DNA of 64,000 bases from Cyrtodaria siliqua (GCA_037043455.1 JAWPHD010000003.1:744001-808000); one strand, 5' to 3'; shown: positions 45,831 to 57,840, counted from the stretch's first letter. Notes: generated from the letters alone by a model not told the origin. Numbers and translations: made by a program.

Positions 45831-46779
45831 TGTTTCTACAAATAAGCACACCACATTCGCAATATATTCTTCTCATCAAAATTGCCGATTTGTTTTATAA
45901 TATACTTTATATACTGTGTTTATAGTGCACACGTGTTTTGTAATAAAATAATGAATCGCAACTTAAATCCCAATAGCACTCCGTATCTTTAGTGTCAATA
46001 ACCAGATCCTAGAAATACATGCTATCAATAGTTCCAATGTTATATAATAAACTGTTATTTGACCTGCTATGTAACTAAATATATATTCTTTACTTTTAAG
46101 TATCTAGTATTACTTCATTAATGATGCTTACTTATAATTTGCCTAAGTTCACTGTAATCGTGCAGATAGCCAAGAGCAACGATGTGTACTGTATGCTAGA
46201 TGATGCGAGACTGATCTCTCGATCAATTTTCGGGCCTATTTATACTAAAACTAAGAAAACGATCAAATAAATGATCAAAAAATGATCAATGTCGGGTTTT
46301 GGTCGTTGTTCGACGTTCGATGTTCGGAAACAATCAGTCTTACACACGATAACGTTCTTTTTCCGAACAAACGAACGTTTCCAACCAAACAAAACACCGA
46401 CAGAAAAAACAGTAATCTACGGCTTAAAATGTATGAAAGTCTTATAAAAAACGCAGTTTACATTAATAACAAATAAGGTTCTAACCAACAAACATACCAA
46501 TGAACTGTTCCAAATGGTAGAATACGGTTTAAACATAACTTTATCTTGTTTGACAGTTAAGAATAAGGAAGCAATTACTATTGACAACGGAAAAGTAAAC
46601 AACCCACAATGCATCAGTAAACATGGCCGACGTCATGCCGGTAAATTCTGATAAACAGTTATTAAAATCATCTTTTCTCGCGGAATGTGCACTGTCATAA
46701 AAATTAATCATACTGTACATTGTCACAAGATTATAAGTTGCACCTGCTACAGTTTCAGACCAATAAATATATAAATTTA
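45831..46779. other. Unassigned AT-rich stretch
   Basis: A short motif ATGATCAA is repeated near 46255-46285. Short frames at 46282-46726 show no domain. Confidence 0.45.
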
Positions 46780-46961
46780 TCTGTTGCGTAAGCTAGGATA
46801 GCACACATTGCTGTCCCGCAATGAATATTCTTGTAATATCGGGTAATTTTAGTTTCATTTCTTACATTTAGACCATCTGAAATAGAAAATAGCAATATTT
46901 TTCCACACCACAAGAACTCCTTTAAGAATTGACTCTTGCTCAGTTGACAATTCGAGCTCCC

Positions 46962-47048
46962 AGTGGGAGTCGAACCCGCAGACGTAAGAGGCGAGAACGT
47001 TTCAGACGCAGCGTCTTCACTATCCCGGATACGGCGGCAATTTGAGGG
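46962..47048 (-). repeat. tRNA-like SINE head (B1)
   Basis: On the minus strand, a B box GCGGGTTCGACTCCCAC follows CCGGGATAGTGAAGACGC about 40 bases earlier. The wide spacing suggests a leucine- or serine-type origin, or decay. Confidence 0.5.
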
Positions 47049-48424
47049 TAAGACATAGAGGGTAAAGGTGTATTTCTCATTTACTAGGGCGAAATCAGGT
47101 ATTTTGTGGACCCGGCGCCTCCACCATCTAAAACGCCACACGTATAACCTATGCATGCCATTTCTACTGTTAGTCGTCATTGGATTTAACATAAAGTTAT
47201 TCTAGAAAAATACAACAGAATTTACCAAACGTCATGTTGAAAAACATTTTATTTCGAAGTCCATTTCCTCGGCCCCGCCACTCCCACACACAAATTAAGA
47301 AAAAATAGTCTGAAAGGTCGATGCATATGACGTATATATATATACTGACAGAAATATAAATAATATGTATTTTTAATTTGATTTTTGTTGGCTTTTTTTC
47401 TACACAAAGCCCTGTGGGCCTGCTAAAACCCAGGTTGTTATACAATTTTGAGATCAGCCCACATCATTTTCTCGTGCTTAGTATTTAGTCTGATGTCCTA
47501 GTCGTTATCGTAGTTAGTTGTACAGGTCTATTTCCCGGAAGAATCAATACCATATGTATATACGCCACACGTTCCGTTGGTAGGCTGTACACTTGCATTT
47601 TACCTCAGAAAGGATCAATAATGTTCAATAGATAACCAGTCTAATTAGTGTCTACGGATGTGACAACAATAATAGGTGTCTTCCTTAATCCAATGCAGTT
47701 GAATGATTAGTCTCTATCAGACTCACTCAAGCTGACTGCAAGCTCTATGAACTTCTTTGATAGAAGTCTTGTGAGAGGGCTGTATGATATTCTAGGCCAG
47801 ACTAGACCGTATCATGCATATGTCTTATTTGCAGATATCGGTATGGGCAGATTATACCAATTAAAGCACCCACTAGCGATTCGTGTTTTTACGCACATCA
47901 AGTCGACGTTTGCGTGACGTCATGTTATAAATAAACGTACAACGTCAATTGTTGATGCACCAGTTAAACCTTTTGGAGTCACTTGCTGCTTCTCATAAGT
48001 TAAAATTAAAAAGTTATATTGAATTATCTTGAAAATATGTTTTTATAAAATACCTCATAGAATCTCTCAAAGCCCCAAATCATGGGGCGATTTCAAACGT
48101 CCTATTTTCCCCAGGCCCTGGTTCTTGATTCAGAAGCGGACCGGATGACCGAGGCTAGACGTTTGAATCAAGCATCGATCAACGATTGATTGTCTACATT
48201 GTTTAAGAAATGCATCTTACGCGGGACTGGCTCATATATGCGTCTGACAGAGACTGGTTTTCTGCCGTGTTTAAGATGCCTCTATCGCTTATTAAAAGAG
48301 CTCTAGAGTATTATACGTTTGTTCAACATTGTCGGGTTTTGCTTTTAGGGGAATATTCGCCGCAGGACCGCCCTACAAATGGAGAAATGTCGTGTCGTAA
48401 ACCTAAAGTGTATTTAGGTATGTC

Positions 48425-48600
48425 TTAAGTAGAAGATGACACAACTGAGCTATACTGTATTTTTTATATATCCAAAGCTTTCGATCGTATCTGTCTCGCA
48501 GCTTTAATGTTTAAACTCCGACCGCATAACATTTCAGGCAACCTTATTAATTGGATAAATATATTACTGATCGTAAACAAAGAGATTTCGTTGGTAAATA
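48425..48600 (+). pseudogene. Non-LTR retrotransposon RT fragment (B1), frameshifted
   Basis: VEDDTTELYCIFYISKAFDR is followed by ALMFKLRPHNISGNLINWIN, then the frame is lost because B1 lacks bases present in B2. FxDxxKAFD-like sequence (here FYISKAFD) marks RT block A of LINEs. The first catalytic aspartate is replaced by isoleucine or tyrosine. Confidence 0.6.
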
Positions 48601-48689
48601 CCGGTGTAAGAAAAGAAATTGACCCCCATAAAATAATGACTACTGTAAAATATTGACTCCATCCGTAGAATTTTGACGCCTGAAAGAGG

Positions 48690-48772
48690 TCAATTATTAC
48701 AGTAAAATTGTAGTAGAATGACAGCTAGGGTTGGGTCAATTTATTACAGTAAAATAATAGTAGAATGACACC
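48690..48772 (+). repeat. Two about 46-bp direct repeats
   Basis: TTACAGTAAAATTGTAGTAG and TTACAGTAAAATAATAGTAG recur in tandem, each followed by AATGACA. B2 has the same pair at about 52966-53040. Confidence 0.65.
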
Positions 48773-48954
48773 ATGTTTTCTGTTTGGTATGTGTTTTTTA
48801 CTGTGTTTTATTCACGAATTTGAGATTGATACGGCCAATTGTTTTGTGATAAAATATTTACTTTTAAATGGTCCATTCTGATGAATTTTTTGCACGCGTG
48901 GTGACGAAAACTACAACATGTATTATAAAGCTTATATTGTACCTTTAAATATAT

Positions 48955-49480
48955 TTTAGGTTAGGGCTGGCAGAACATTACCACAAAAGTCTTTAACTTC
49001 CAATATTTCTTTAATGGTTTAAGCTAACCTGTAGGCCTAATTGCCTACTGACCGTTCCAAGTCGATAACCCTGTCTTCACTACCCTTTCTGTTGTAATTT
49101 GTCTTTTTCATTGTATAATTATTTAAATATTGCTTCTTGTTTGTAGTACAGTGCGGACCTACGTTGCCATTTCCATTGACGCTGTGGTTTCTACAGGACC
49201 CTATATCTCATTTTTGTCTGATTTTACAAAAGTATACATTTTGAAAAGCTCTCACCATTAGCAATTAAACCAATTAAGATAGTTGTATTCAAAATGTGAA
49301 TAGGAAAGTATTGACTCAAAATACCCGCCCGGGTCCTGATTCGATCCACTGTCATACTATAGGTCTTATTGTTACTAAAGAACGAGACACTTTTAAAACT
49401 ATTATACATTTTATATGTACAATTATTCCCAGGTTCTACTTCGACTTTTATACTTATTATTTTTGCGCCTTTCTGTCTAT
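48955..49480 (+). repeat. PT-like module, subtype 2 (B1)
   Basis: AAGCTAACCTGTAGGCC, TTGCCTACTGACCGTTCC and AAGTCGATAACCCTGTC correspond to the PT hairpin region but with AAGCTAAC in place of GGTTTAAAC. It shares subtype with 61675-61840. Confidence 0.6.
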
Positions 49481-50812
49481 TACTATTAGACCTGTAAGAT
49501 ATCATCGGTATTGATTACGGTAAGGATTAGGAATACCGACTAAAACAGAGGGGTTTTCTCAATAGGCAATACTTCTTGAATGCTTGACCAAGCGTTTGCG
49601 CGTCACTACATATATGCCAATGAAATTTATTATTGACTCTACATGAACGTGTCCGACAGTCATAAATAGTCTAAAATGTGCTGAAAATAAGGTACACCAC
49701 CATTCAACCAAACAGCTAGCGCCAACATTATTTTATAATTTATCAAACTAGTTAGCATAGATAATATGATGGGATGGTTTACAGAGCAATATATCATTTT
49801 TGCAAACGACCAGTTAGTTATTCGCCATGCTTCCTTTTCTAAGCCTACATAATAAAGTTGATATTCACTTCATACCATCTTTGCAAACTAGTTTAATTAA
49901 TTTAATAATTTTTTGCATTCACTTGATACTTTCCTTTGAAACAATATATCGTTTAATCTCGAATATGCTCCATCCTTTGGGACCATTTACGCTCGGCTGC
50001 GCACGCATATAATGTGGCTATTCCACTTCAATGAGGTGAACAAACTGTACGCACTGCATGCACGCACTGCGCTTGCATCCGGTGAGTCTTAACAGAAAAT
50101 GGATATTCCACTGCATGAAAAGAAGCTGACAGTAGTGGTTTTTCTTTTACTTTTTGTTATCATTATAATTTTTGCTGATACTACTATAGCGACGGGAAAA
50201 TAACGTAATTACATGAATTAATTCGCATTTTTCGCAGTTTATTCTATTTTGTCGGTAGTAAATGGAAAAATCCACGAAGCACGTTTTTGTTCGGGGTTTA
50301 TGCGCCTTTAGTAAATGGCAAATTTACCATAAAGCACTCACGCGATTCATGGATTACGCCATTTATTACCGACTTTTAAAACTGCATAAACGCCGGAAAA
50401 ATGCGAAACAATTCTTTAATAAATGAGCACTCATGTATAACAACACATTGTATAAGAAAAAAACGTAACCGTCAATAGTGGCGGCCTCATTCATTTCGAT
50501 GTTAGGGTTAACTGATGAATTCAATTGTTCTAGTGTGCATTCGAGGCGAAAAGCGCACGCGCTGCAAGATCTTTCTTTCAGTTTACAAAACCCCCACAGG
50601 GTTTTGTATTTAAAGTCAGCAATTGAAATAAAATGTAGTACAATTTGAGTTTTCAGTACTACCATAGTTTTAAATACATTTATTGGTGCAATATAATTAA
50701 CAGTTAGGAATATGTTAAGCAATGTATTTGCACTCTTCAAATGTGTAAACAAACTTTCAGAATGCCGCGACTCAAAAAACAACAACAAGCAAAAAAATAG
50801 TCACTTTAAATG
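49481..50812. other. Spacer between B1 and B2
   Basis: Mostly unassigned. 50225-50410 forms an imperfect inverted repeat (GTCGGTAGTAAATGG against CGCCATTTATTACCGAC). A 140-codon open frame on the minus strand (50366-50788) has no recognised domain and overlaps this repeat. Confidence 0.45.
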
Positions 50813-50984
50813 TATCTGGTGCGTAAGCTAGGATAGCACACATTGCTGTCCTGCAATGAATATTCTTGTAAATAAGGGGTAATTTTAAGTTTCATTCATT
50901 ATATTTAGACCATCTAAAATAGAAAATAGCAATATTTTTCCACACCACAAGAACTCCTTTCAGAATTGACTCTTTCTCAATCGA

Positions 50985-51078
50985 CAATTCGAGCTCCCAG
51001 TCGGATTCGAACCGCAGGAGTTAGAGGCGAGAACGTTTTAGACGCAGCGTCTTCACTATCCCGGCTACGGCGGCAATT
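50985..51078 (-). repeat. tRNA-like SINE head (B2)
   Basis: Counterpart of 46962-47048. The B box now reads CGGTTCGAATCCG. Confidence 0.5.
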
Positions 51079-52416
51079 TTAGGGTAAGGCAAAGAGGATA
51101 AAGGTGTATTTATTATTTACTAGGGTGGAATCAGGTATTTGGTGGACCCGGCGCCTCCACCATCTAAAACCCACAAGTATAACCTATGCATGCCGGATTA
51201 CATGGGGCGCGCGCCATTTCTACTGTTAGTCGTCATTGGATTTAACATAAAAGTATTCTGGAAAAATACAACAGAATTCACTGAACGTCATGTAGAAAAA
51301 CATTTTCTTTCGAAGGATCCTCCATTCCCCTTGGCCCCGCCCCTCCCACACACAAATACTCAAACCACACTCTTGGATGTGATGTGTACCCTCCTCTCAA
51401 AACGTTTTTAGTTGTCAATTATTCAGGCAAGCCCCTTTAAAACTCCAGCCGAGTCTGGGTGATTGCTTCAAAGACTGTATTAAGAAAAAATAGTCTGAAA
51501 GGTCGATGCATATGACGTATATAAATATATTGACAGCAATATAAATAATATGTATTTTTTAATTTGATTTTGTTGTCTTCTTTGCTACACAAAGCCCTGT
51601 GAGCCTACTAAAACCCAGGTTGTTATACAACTTTGAGATCAGCCCACATCATTTTCTCGTGCTTAGTATTTAGTCTGATGTCCTAGTCGTTATCATAGTT
51701 ATTTGTACAGGTCTATTTGCTGGAAGAATCAATATCATATATATATACGACACACGTTCCGTTGGTAGACTGTACACTTGCATTTTACCTCAGAAAGGAT
51801 CAATACTGTTCAATAGATAACCAGTCTAATTAGTGTCTACGGAGGTGACAACAATAAAAGGTTTCTTCCTTAATCCAATGCAGTTGAATGATTAGTCTCT
51901 ATTAGACTCACTCAAGCTGACTGCGAGCTCTATGCACTCCTTTAATAGAAGTCTTGTGAGAGGGCTGTATGATCTAAACATTTAATAGTCTAGGCCAGAC
52001 AAGACCGTATCATGCATATGTCTTATTTGCAGATATCGGTATGGGCATATATACCAATTAAAGCACCCACTAGCGATTCGTTTTTTCACGCACATCAAGT
52101 CGACGTTTTCGTGACGTCATGTTATAAATAAACGTACAACGTCAATTGTTGATGCACCAGTTAAACCTTTTGACGTCACTTGCTGCTTCTCATAAGTTAA
52201 AAGTAAGAAATTAATATTAAATTATCTTGAAAACATGTTTTTATAAAAGGTCTCATAGAATCTCTCAAAGTCCCAAATCATGGGGCGATTTCAAACGTCC
52301 TATTTTTCCCAGGCCCTGGTTCTGGATCCAGAAGCGGTCCGGATGACCGAGGCTAGACGTTTGAATCATGCGTCGAATAGCGACTTGTAGCCTACATTGT
52401 TTAAGAAATGCATCTG

Positions 52417-52470
52417 ATGTGTCGTGTTCGGCCGTTTCCAAAGGTCCATTATCATACTCTTTTACATAGC
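52417..52470 (+). repeat. R1 fragment inserted in B2
   Basis: ATGTGTCGTGTTCGGCCG through AAAGGTCCATTATCATACTC matches R1 and is flanked on both sides by sequence that is contiguous in B1 (AAATGCATCT and CGCGGGACTGG). Confidence 0.8.
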
Positions 52471-52648
52471 CGCGGGACTGGCTCATATATGCGTCTTACA
52501 GTAACTGGTTGTCTGCCTTGTTTAAGATGCCTCTATCATAGCTCTAGAGTAATGTACGTTTGTTCAACATTGTCGGGTTTTGCTTTTAGGGGAATAGTCG
52601 CCGCATGACCACCCTACAAATGGAGAAACGTCGTGTCGTAAACCTAAA

Positions 52649-52858
52649 ATGTATTTAGGTATGTATTTAGTAGAAGATGACACAACTGAGCTATACTGTA
52701 TATTTTATATATCCAAAGCTTTCGATCGTATCTGTCTCGCAGCTTTAATGTTTAAACTCCGACAGCATAACATTTCAGGCAACTTTATTAATTGGATAAA
52801 TAATTATATTACTGTTCGTAAACAAAGAGTTTTCGTTGGTTCTGTTTTTCTGAAATAA
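52649..52858 (+). pseudogene. Non-LTR retrotransposon RT fragment (B2)
   Basis: A 69-codon frame reads LYCIFYISKAFDRICLAALM, KLRQHNISGNFINWINNYI and RKQRVFVGS. These match RT block A and the following helix plus the RKQ-[RK]-V-x-V motif of LINE-type RTs (CR1-like, from recall). The usual first Asp of the FxDxxKAFD box is not present, and the frame stops before the PQG-type and YADD blocks, so it is a dead fragment. Confidence 0.7.
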
Positions 52859-53121
52859 AATCTCCAAATACCGGTGTACGAAAAGAAATCGAACCCCATA
52901 AAATAATGACCACTGTAAAATATTGACTCCATCCGTAGAATTTTGACGCCTGAAAGGGGTCAGTTTATTACAGTAAAATTATAGTAGAATGATATCTAGG
53001 GTGGGGTCAATTTATTACAGTAGACTAGTAGTAGGATTTCACCATGTTTTCTGTTTGGTGTGTGTTTTTTACTGAGTTTTATTCACGAATTTGAGATTGA
53101 TATGGCCTATTGTTTTGTTAT

Positions 53122-53221
53122 AACTTATGGGTGCCGTTGTTGCCGAACAGGGAGTGTATGCCGTGGGGAGGGGGTCGCCTGCACCCATAACTGAACTGTT
53201 GGGGGAGCTCCTTCGAGATAA
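53122..53221. mobile_element. GC-rich 100-bp insert in B2
   Basis: TTATGGGTGC (53125-53134) is inverted as GCACCCATAA (53181-53190). The block is absent from B1 and clearly richer in G than its surroundings. Possibly a very small element, or captured DNA. Confidence 0.45.
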
Positions 53222-53384
53222 GATATTAAATGGTCCATTCTGATGATTTGTTTGCACGCGTGTTGACGAAAATTACAACATGTATTATAAAGCTTATATT
53301 GTACCTTTAAATATACTTTAGGTTAGGGCTGGCAGAACATTACCACAAAAGTATTTAACTTCCAATATGTCTTTAATGGTTTAA

Positions 53385-53848
53385 GCTAACCTGTAGGCCT
53401 AATTGCCTACTAACCGTTCCAAGTCGATAACCCTGTCTTCACTACCCTTTCTGTTGTATTTTGTCTTTTTCATTGTATAAATAATTAAATATTGCTTCTT
53501 GTTTGTAGTACAGTGCGGACCTACGTTGCCATTTCCTTTGACGCTGTGGTTTCTACAGGACCCTGTATCTCATTTTTGTCTGATTTTACAAAAGTATACA
53601 TTTTGAAAAGCTCTCACCCTTAGCAATCAAACGAATTAAGATAGTTGTATTCAAAATGTGAATAGGAGAGTATTGACTCAAAATATCCGCCCGGGTCCTG
53701 ATTCGATCCACTGTCATACTATAGGTCTTATTGTTATTAAAGAACGAGACACATTTAAAACTATTATACATTTTATATGTACAATTATTCCCAGGTTCTA
53801 CATCGACTTTTATACTTATTATTTGTTATTGTTGCGTCTTTCTGTCTC
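53385..53848 (+). repeat. PT-like module, subtype 2 (B2)
   Basis: Counterpart of 48955-49480, with TTGCCTACTAACCGTTCC replacing the B1 version. Confidence 0.6.
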
Positions 53849-53862
53849 GTTCTGATGTTAAC

Positions 53863-54039
53863 CTTATGACCCGCAATAGACATTAGAGTTATGAATACAC
53901 CTGTATCACGGTGGCCTTTCATGTTGCGTATATCCATACTGTTACACCACGATCGAGGCACAACTTCCGTGGTGATATGATCTGAAAATTTTGATATTGT
54001 AACAATACTGGTAACAGAAGCCAGGAACAGGGCCGTCAT
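53863..54039 (-). CDS. Candidate first exon with signal peptide (unconfirmed)
   Basis: On the minus strand an ATG at 54039 opens 59 codons ending at AAG/GTTAAC, a good splice donor match in phase 0. The peptide starts MTALFLASVTSIVTIS, which could be a short secretion signal, followed by HITTEVVPRSWCNSMD and MKGHRDTGVFITLMSIAGHK. Nothing similar occurs elsewhere in the window, so it is not an obvious repeat. I do not recognise the family, see no downstream exon within the B2 duplicate, and the donor lies only about 15 bases from the B2 boundary. It may equally be a chance open frame (the frame itself runs on to 53785). Confidence 0.3.
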
Positions 54040-54284
54040 ATATAACTGAAAAATTGCTGGAAAATGGTGTTAAACTAAATGAAAATAATAACTTTGACGC
54101 ACCATGAATTTCGACCAAAACAACCGTTATTTATTCAACATGTTTTCCCTTTTTGGAGAACAGTCCGTAAATGTTACGCAAAACAGTCTTAGATTATTGT
54201 TGTATAGATGAATCAAAATAAATTGGAAGCAAATAATTCGACAGGACCATGCCCCGACTCCCTATCAAACATATTTGCCTGTAG

Positions 54285-54425
54285 TAGGGCCGCCCCTTCG
54301 GCTCAACGACTCCGCATGCGCGAGCTCATTGGCATATGAATAGGTGACATCATGCTCTAAAATAGAAACGCACGTGGTATAAAGTAGGTCACGTATGCGC
54401 GGCCTCATTTGCATATGAATGGATG
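54285..54425 (+). promoter_or_regulatory. Octamer-bearing repeated block
   Basis: Two related half-units: GCATGCGCGAGCTCATTGGC then ATATGAATAGG, and GTATGCGCGGCCTCATTTGC then ATATGAATGG. The second contains a perfect octamer ATTTGCAT. Between them is GTGGTATAAAGTAGG, TATA-like. Such octamers are found in snRNA and histone promoters, but no such gene was identified downstream. Confidence 0.3.
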
Positions 54426-54440
54426 TATTGTGGTAGTGGG

Positions 54441-54640
54441 TTAGTGTCAGGATGTTCGAACAAAGGGTATTGACATTTTGACTTAATTGTTAGCGTACCC
54501 ACGCGATAGGATGATTGTCATAGGTCAATCCCTCTATTCAATCGACACTATTGAGAGACAGGTTATCTGAGTTTCTTTTCTATAAAAACCGCAGAGGGGA
54601 TTAGTGACAGGATGTTCGAACGAAAGGTATTGACATGTAG
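54441..54640 (+). repeat. Direct repeat pair about 160 bp apart
   Basis: TTAGTGTCAGGATGTTCGAA (54442 on) and TTAGTGACAGGATGTTCGAA (54601 on) both continue into GGTATTGACAT. TTCTATAAAAACCGCAG lies between them. Confidence 0.65.
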
Positions 54641-54924
54641 ACTTATTATATGTACATTATAGACATTGTAGATAAAATATTGCCGTCCAGGAACTAAACA
54701 ATTCCCTCCGCCGAGCCCAAATGACGGTTATATATAGAATATATACGTATTTCTAGTTTAAGACTTAAGCGTGTCTGTACTTAATTTAACAAGTCTAGTA
54801 ATAAATAATCATCTTCTATTAATACACGGGGATTTTTCAATGATAAATGTACATACCTTTGGGGAAAATATTGAAAAGATGTGATCTTCTCTTCTGTCAG
54901 TTTAAGAATGACTAAAAGGCGCGC

Positions 54925-55589
54925 GAATAGTTACTGGCCTGACTCGTTCTGTCTCAATACAAAAAGTGTTAACTGAAATTGGTTGGGCCTCTCTGTCTGA
55001 TAGAAGACATATCCAAAGGTTGATATTTCCAAGTTGAAAAATGGAGATTTACCGAGTTACTTGAATGAAATATTCCCCGCAACTATTTCAGAATCGAATC
55101 CTAATAACTTGAGAAACAGTTCCAACTTCGTTATTTTACCTAGAAGAACAGAATTATTCTCAAGATCAGTCTTACCGTCATCTCTAAAACTTTGGAACGA
55201 ACTTGATATTAACATTCGCGAAGCACCATCCTTTTCAATTTTTAAAATTATACTGTAAATTTTTTTACTTTAAACCACCGATAGTACCTCAATACTACAT
55301 GTTGGGTAATAGATACCTTCCAGTTATACATGCGCGTTTGCGAAACAATTGCAGCAATTTAAACGCTGATCATTATCTTAATCATTTGAGGGATAATCCC
55401 AATTGTACATGTGGTGATGGTGTTGAAGATGTTGAGCATTATTTGTTTAGTTGTGTCATTTTTAGAAATGAAAGACGGCAATTATTGTTAGACACTCGTA
55501 TATTCCATCCCTTAAGTCCTCGCAAACTTGAATACGGCATCGACCAACTAACGGATGAGGAAAATCTTATTCTATTTACTCAAGTTTAA
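54925..55589 (+). pseudogene. Non-LTR retrotransposon ORF2 C-terminus, frameshifted
   Basis: Three frames join into one recognisable protein end. The first, near 54945-55015, reads LTEIGWASLSDRRHIQRL. The second (55034-55258) has KNGDLPSYLNEIFP, NNLRNSSNFVILPRRTELFS, LPSSLKLWNELDINIRE and SIFK. The third (55260-55587) has LPVIHARLRNNCSNLNADHY and CTCGDGVEDVEHYLFSC. The last is the Cys-rich C-x-C-G...E-x-x-x-H-x-L-x-x-C motif found at the end of many CR1-like LINE ORF2 proteins, probably a nucleic-acid-binding knuckle. Upstream RT domains are absent, consistent with 5' truncation. It stops at 55587-55589. Confidence 0.75.
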
Positions 55590-56485
55590 AAATATATTAA
55601 AATCTCTAAATGATTCCAAAATCCTTAACTTGTATCGATATACGGTTGTATTTTGTCAACTGTCGCTATGTTTCTATAAGCCTGAACGGGGATATGGGTG
55701 TTATTTCGGTGGAGATTTCGTGGGAGTAGAATGGCAAGGCAGAGTTTGTGGTTTTTTTTTTATTTTTTTCTTCGTTTTGCTTACAAGTTCACATTTAAAT
55801 GTATTGTTACAATTTCAAACCGATAATCAAGTACAGTTATTCAGCCATAATGGCGAAAACTGTAACTAATGTTGTTATAACTTGTATTCAATCCATTTGC
55901 ATATGTTGCTATGAATAGTGTGATGTTGAATTGATTTATTGTAACATATTTGCAATACATTATTATTAAACTAAGTTATACGTTTTCCCGTCCCATGCAT
56001 CTGCAGCGCAATATTATTTGACACAAGTTTACTTACATGTCGATTTTACCGGATTATTGTTCCTCTTGCAATTTCCCGGATCAAATTGCTACAAGAACTA
56101 TGTGCACTACTCGATCTCTTTGGCAAATGCTGTACTACGTAAGAATTTATCGCTTAAATTTACCAAGAGCTAGTTAGCATGTAATTATAAATAAAAACAG
56201 CAACAAAGAGGCATTCATTTCAATTATGGCTTCTATATCTTGTATGATGCTACATACATACTAATTAGGTTTACTGTCTTATCTTATAACCAAACCAATG
56301 ACTATCAAAATGGTACTAGTTGCTTGAAGTTCAACATATACATGGAGGTACTAGGACTGGTCGGCCCGGTATCAGTATAATGTGACTAGCTGGGATGATA
56401 TTATGTCATGTGTCTACGGCGTTAGATATTCCAGTTTGCCACCACTATAATCTTGAGCATGGAGTTCACTGTTTCAAGAAGACAA
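55590..56485. other. Unassigned; probable LINE 3' end then AT-rich DNA
   Basis: A remnant frame continues from the LINE past 55590. The rest to 56485 shows no gene or repeat. Confidence 0.4.
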
Positions 56486-57060
56486 AGATATATAAAAAGA
56501 TCGGACAGGGAAATTAGCATTCAAGGAGGACAGTCAACCACAAAACACAGAAACAAACACGCAAAAAGACAAACAAGAAGGCAAAAGTAATGATAAATGC
56601 AAACGACATCATAAACACAAAAAGGTTGACAACAGGGCTACCGCCTTGGAACGGTCAGTGGCAAAAGAGGCCACTGGGGGTTTAAACCGGTTCTAGGGTG
56701 CACCAAACCTCACACTTACCTTACTGTCATCCCATTAAAACAGGACAGTGTAAATAAAGAAATCCCCGCCATGATCTAATCTCTAACCAACAAGGCAGCA
56801 TCAATATGCAATATAATTAAAACACAAATATGCTCGTGTAAATATAATACAAAAAAACAATAGCCTAAAAAGCCACAATGAAGGTACTCAGTGACTTGAC
56901 AGAAGCCAGAGCAACAAGAGAATAAACCATTAAGAGCACGACAAGAAATATCATAGACAAACATCAAACGCCACCGTCCCAATGGGCTTTAGGTAGGCGT
57001 CATCATAGGGTCCACAGCCTGTCCGGTCATCGTACAATTAAAGAGGAAAGCATAGTGATG
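56486..57060 (-). repeat. PT module with RT C-terminal codons, minus sense
   Basis: It covers the end of the RT frame (AFLFNCTMTGQAV-like, about 57060-57000), CATTGGGACGGTGGCG, and the full hairpin region with perfect CAGTGGC/GCCACTG pairing near 56650-56675. It is the copy closest to 11475-11970. Confidence 0.8.
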
Positions 57061-57840
57061 TGACTGAAAGACTGTTCAAATCGACGTTTAACCCCATCCA
57101 TCCTAACATACATGCACTTGTGTAATAACGTGTACACACATTTAAGAGTGTGGTATTTAACTAATATATAATTTATAGCTGTTTTGGTTTGGCATGTCTC
57201 GACCGAATTACATTGTTTTTAAATTAAAATGCGCCATTTTTTAAGTGACCTCCATTTGTTAAAAGACCAATGCTCTTCACTTTAGTGATTTCTTAATACA
57301 GGCTTCACTGCGTATTTACAATGTACTATAGTAATCAGAAAGTTTTCACTCTGTTAATATTGCAATGATTGATCATATGCATCGTCTACAGGAAGATGTC
57401 ATGTCTAATTAATGATGATTGATGCGTAACTGAGATAGGAGTGCTAGACACTTCCATTAGTCGGGAATGTCTTAAAGTGGGTCATTTTGATTCTGACTGG
57501 GATGTAATGTTTACAACATCGTAAATGGATTGTCTTCTACGGAATGTACAGAACTTCTGCAGGTTTGCAGGTTAATGGGTTCTATGCCCATTCTCCATAT
57601 TGTATCTGGATGTAAATGGAAAGAAATATAAATAGATCGGACAGGGAAGATTAATCCAGGCATGTTCGTTCGTGTTTGGCGCCATACAAACTTCTTGTGG
57701 CAGTGCGCCATCAAACCTAACTTATTACATATCATACTTAACATATATAAACATCTTAGTGTGTATATTACCCATTTCACCTTTTAAAATATCATAATTA
57801 ATAATCAGTGCATATATAATCACAAAACAAGTATCTTCAA
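57061..57840. repeat. Mixed diverged repeats
   Basis: 57068-57105 is a SINE tail (TCGACGTTTAACCCCATCC). 57365-57450 resembles 23445-23540. 57515-57720 resembles 17430-17545 and 18010-18260. No gene recognised. Confidence 0.5.

Larger units (their letters stand above)
46780..49480 (+). repeat. Direct duplicate B, copy B1
   Basis: Aligns in the same orientation with 50813-53848 (B2), starting at TGCGTAAGCTAGGATAGCAC and ending after TCGACTTTTATACTTATTAT. B2 has three extra blocks. The unit contains a tRNA-like SINE, a LINE RT fragment and a PT-like tail of a second subtype. Confidence 0.88.
50813..53848 (+). repeat. Direct duplicate B, copy B2
   Basis: Sister of B1, with about 1.3 kb between the copies. 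Extra blocks relative to B1 are 51358-51480, 52417-52470 (an R1 fragment) and 53122-53221 (GC-rich, with a short inverted repeat). The RT fragment is longer and better framed here. Confidence 0.88.

Noticed and set aside
45831..46480. LTR-like region
   Set aside because: No paired copy, no TG/CA ends and no primer binding site could be found.
46755..47192. 145-codon open frame on the minus strand
   Set aside because: It is the translation of the B1 tRNA-like SINE region and its flank. The B2 copy does not keep the frame.
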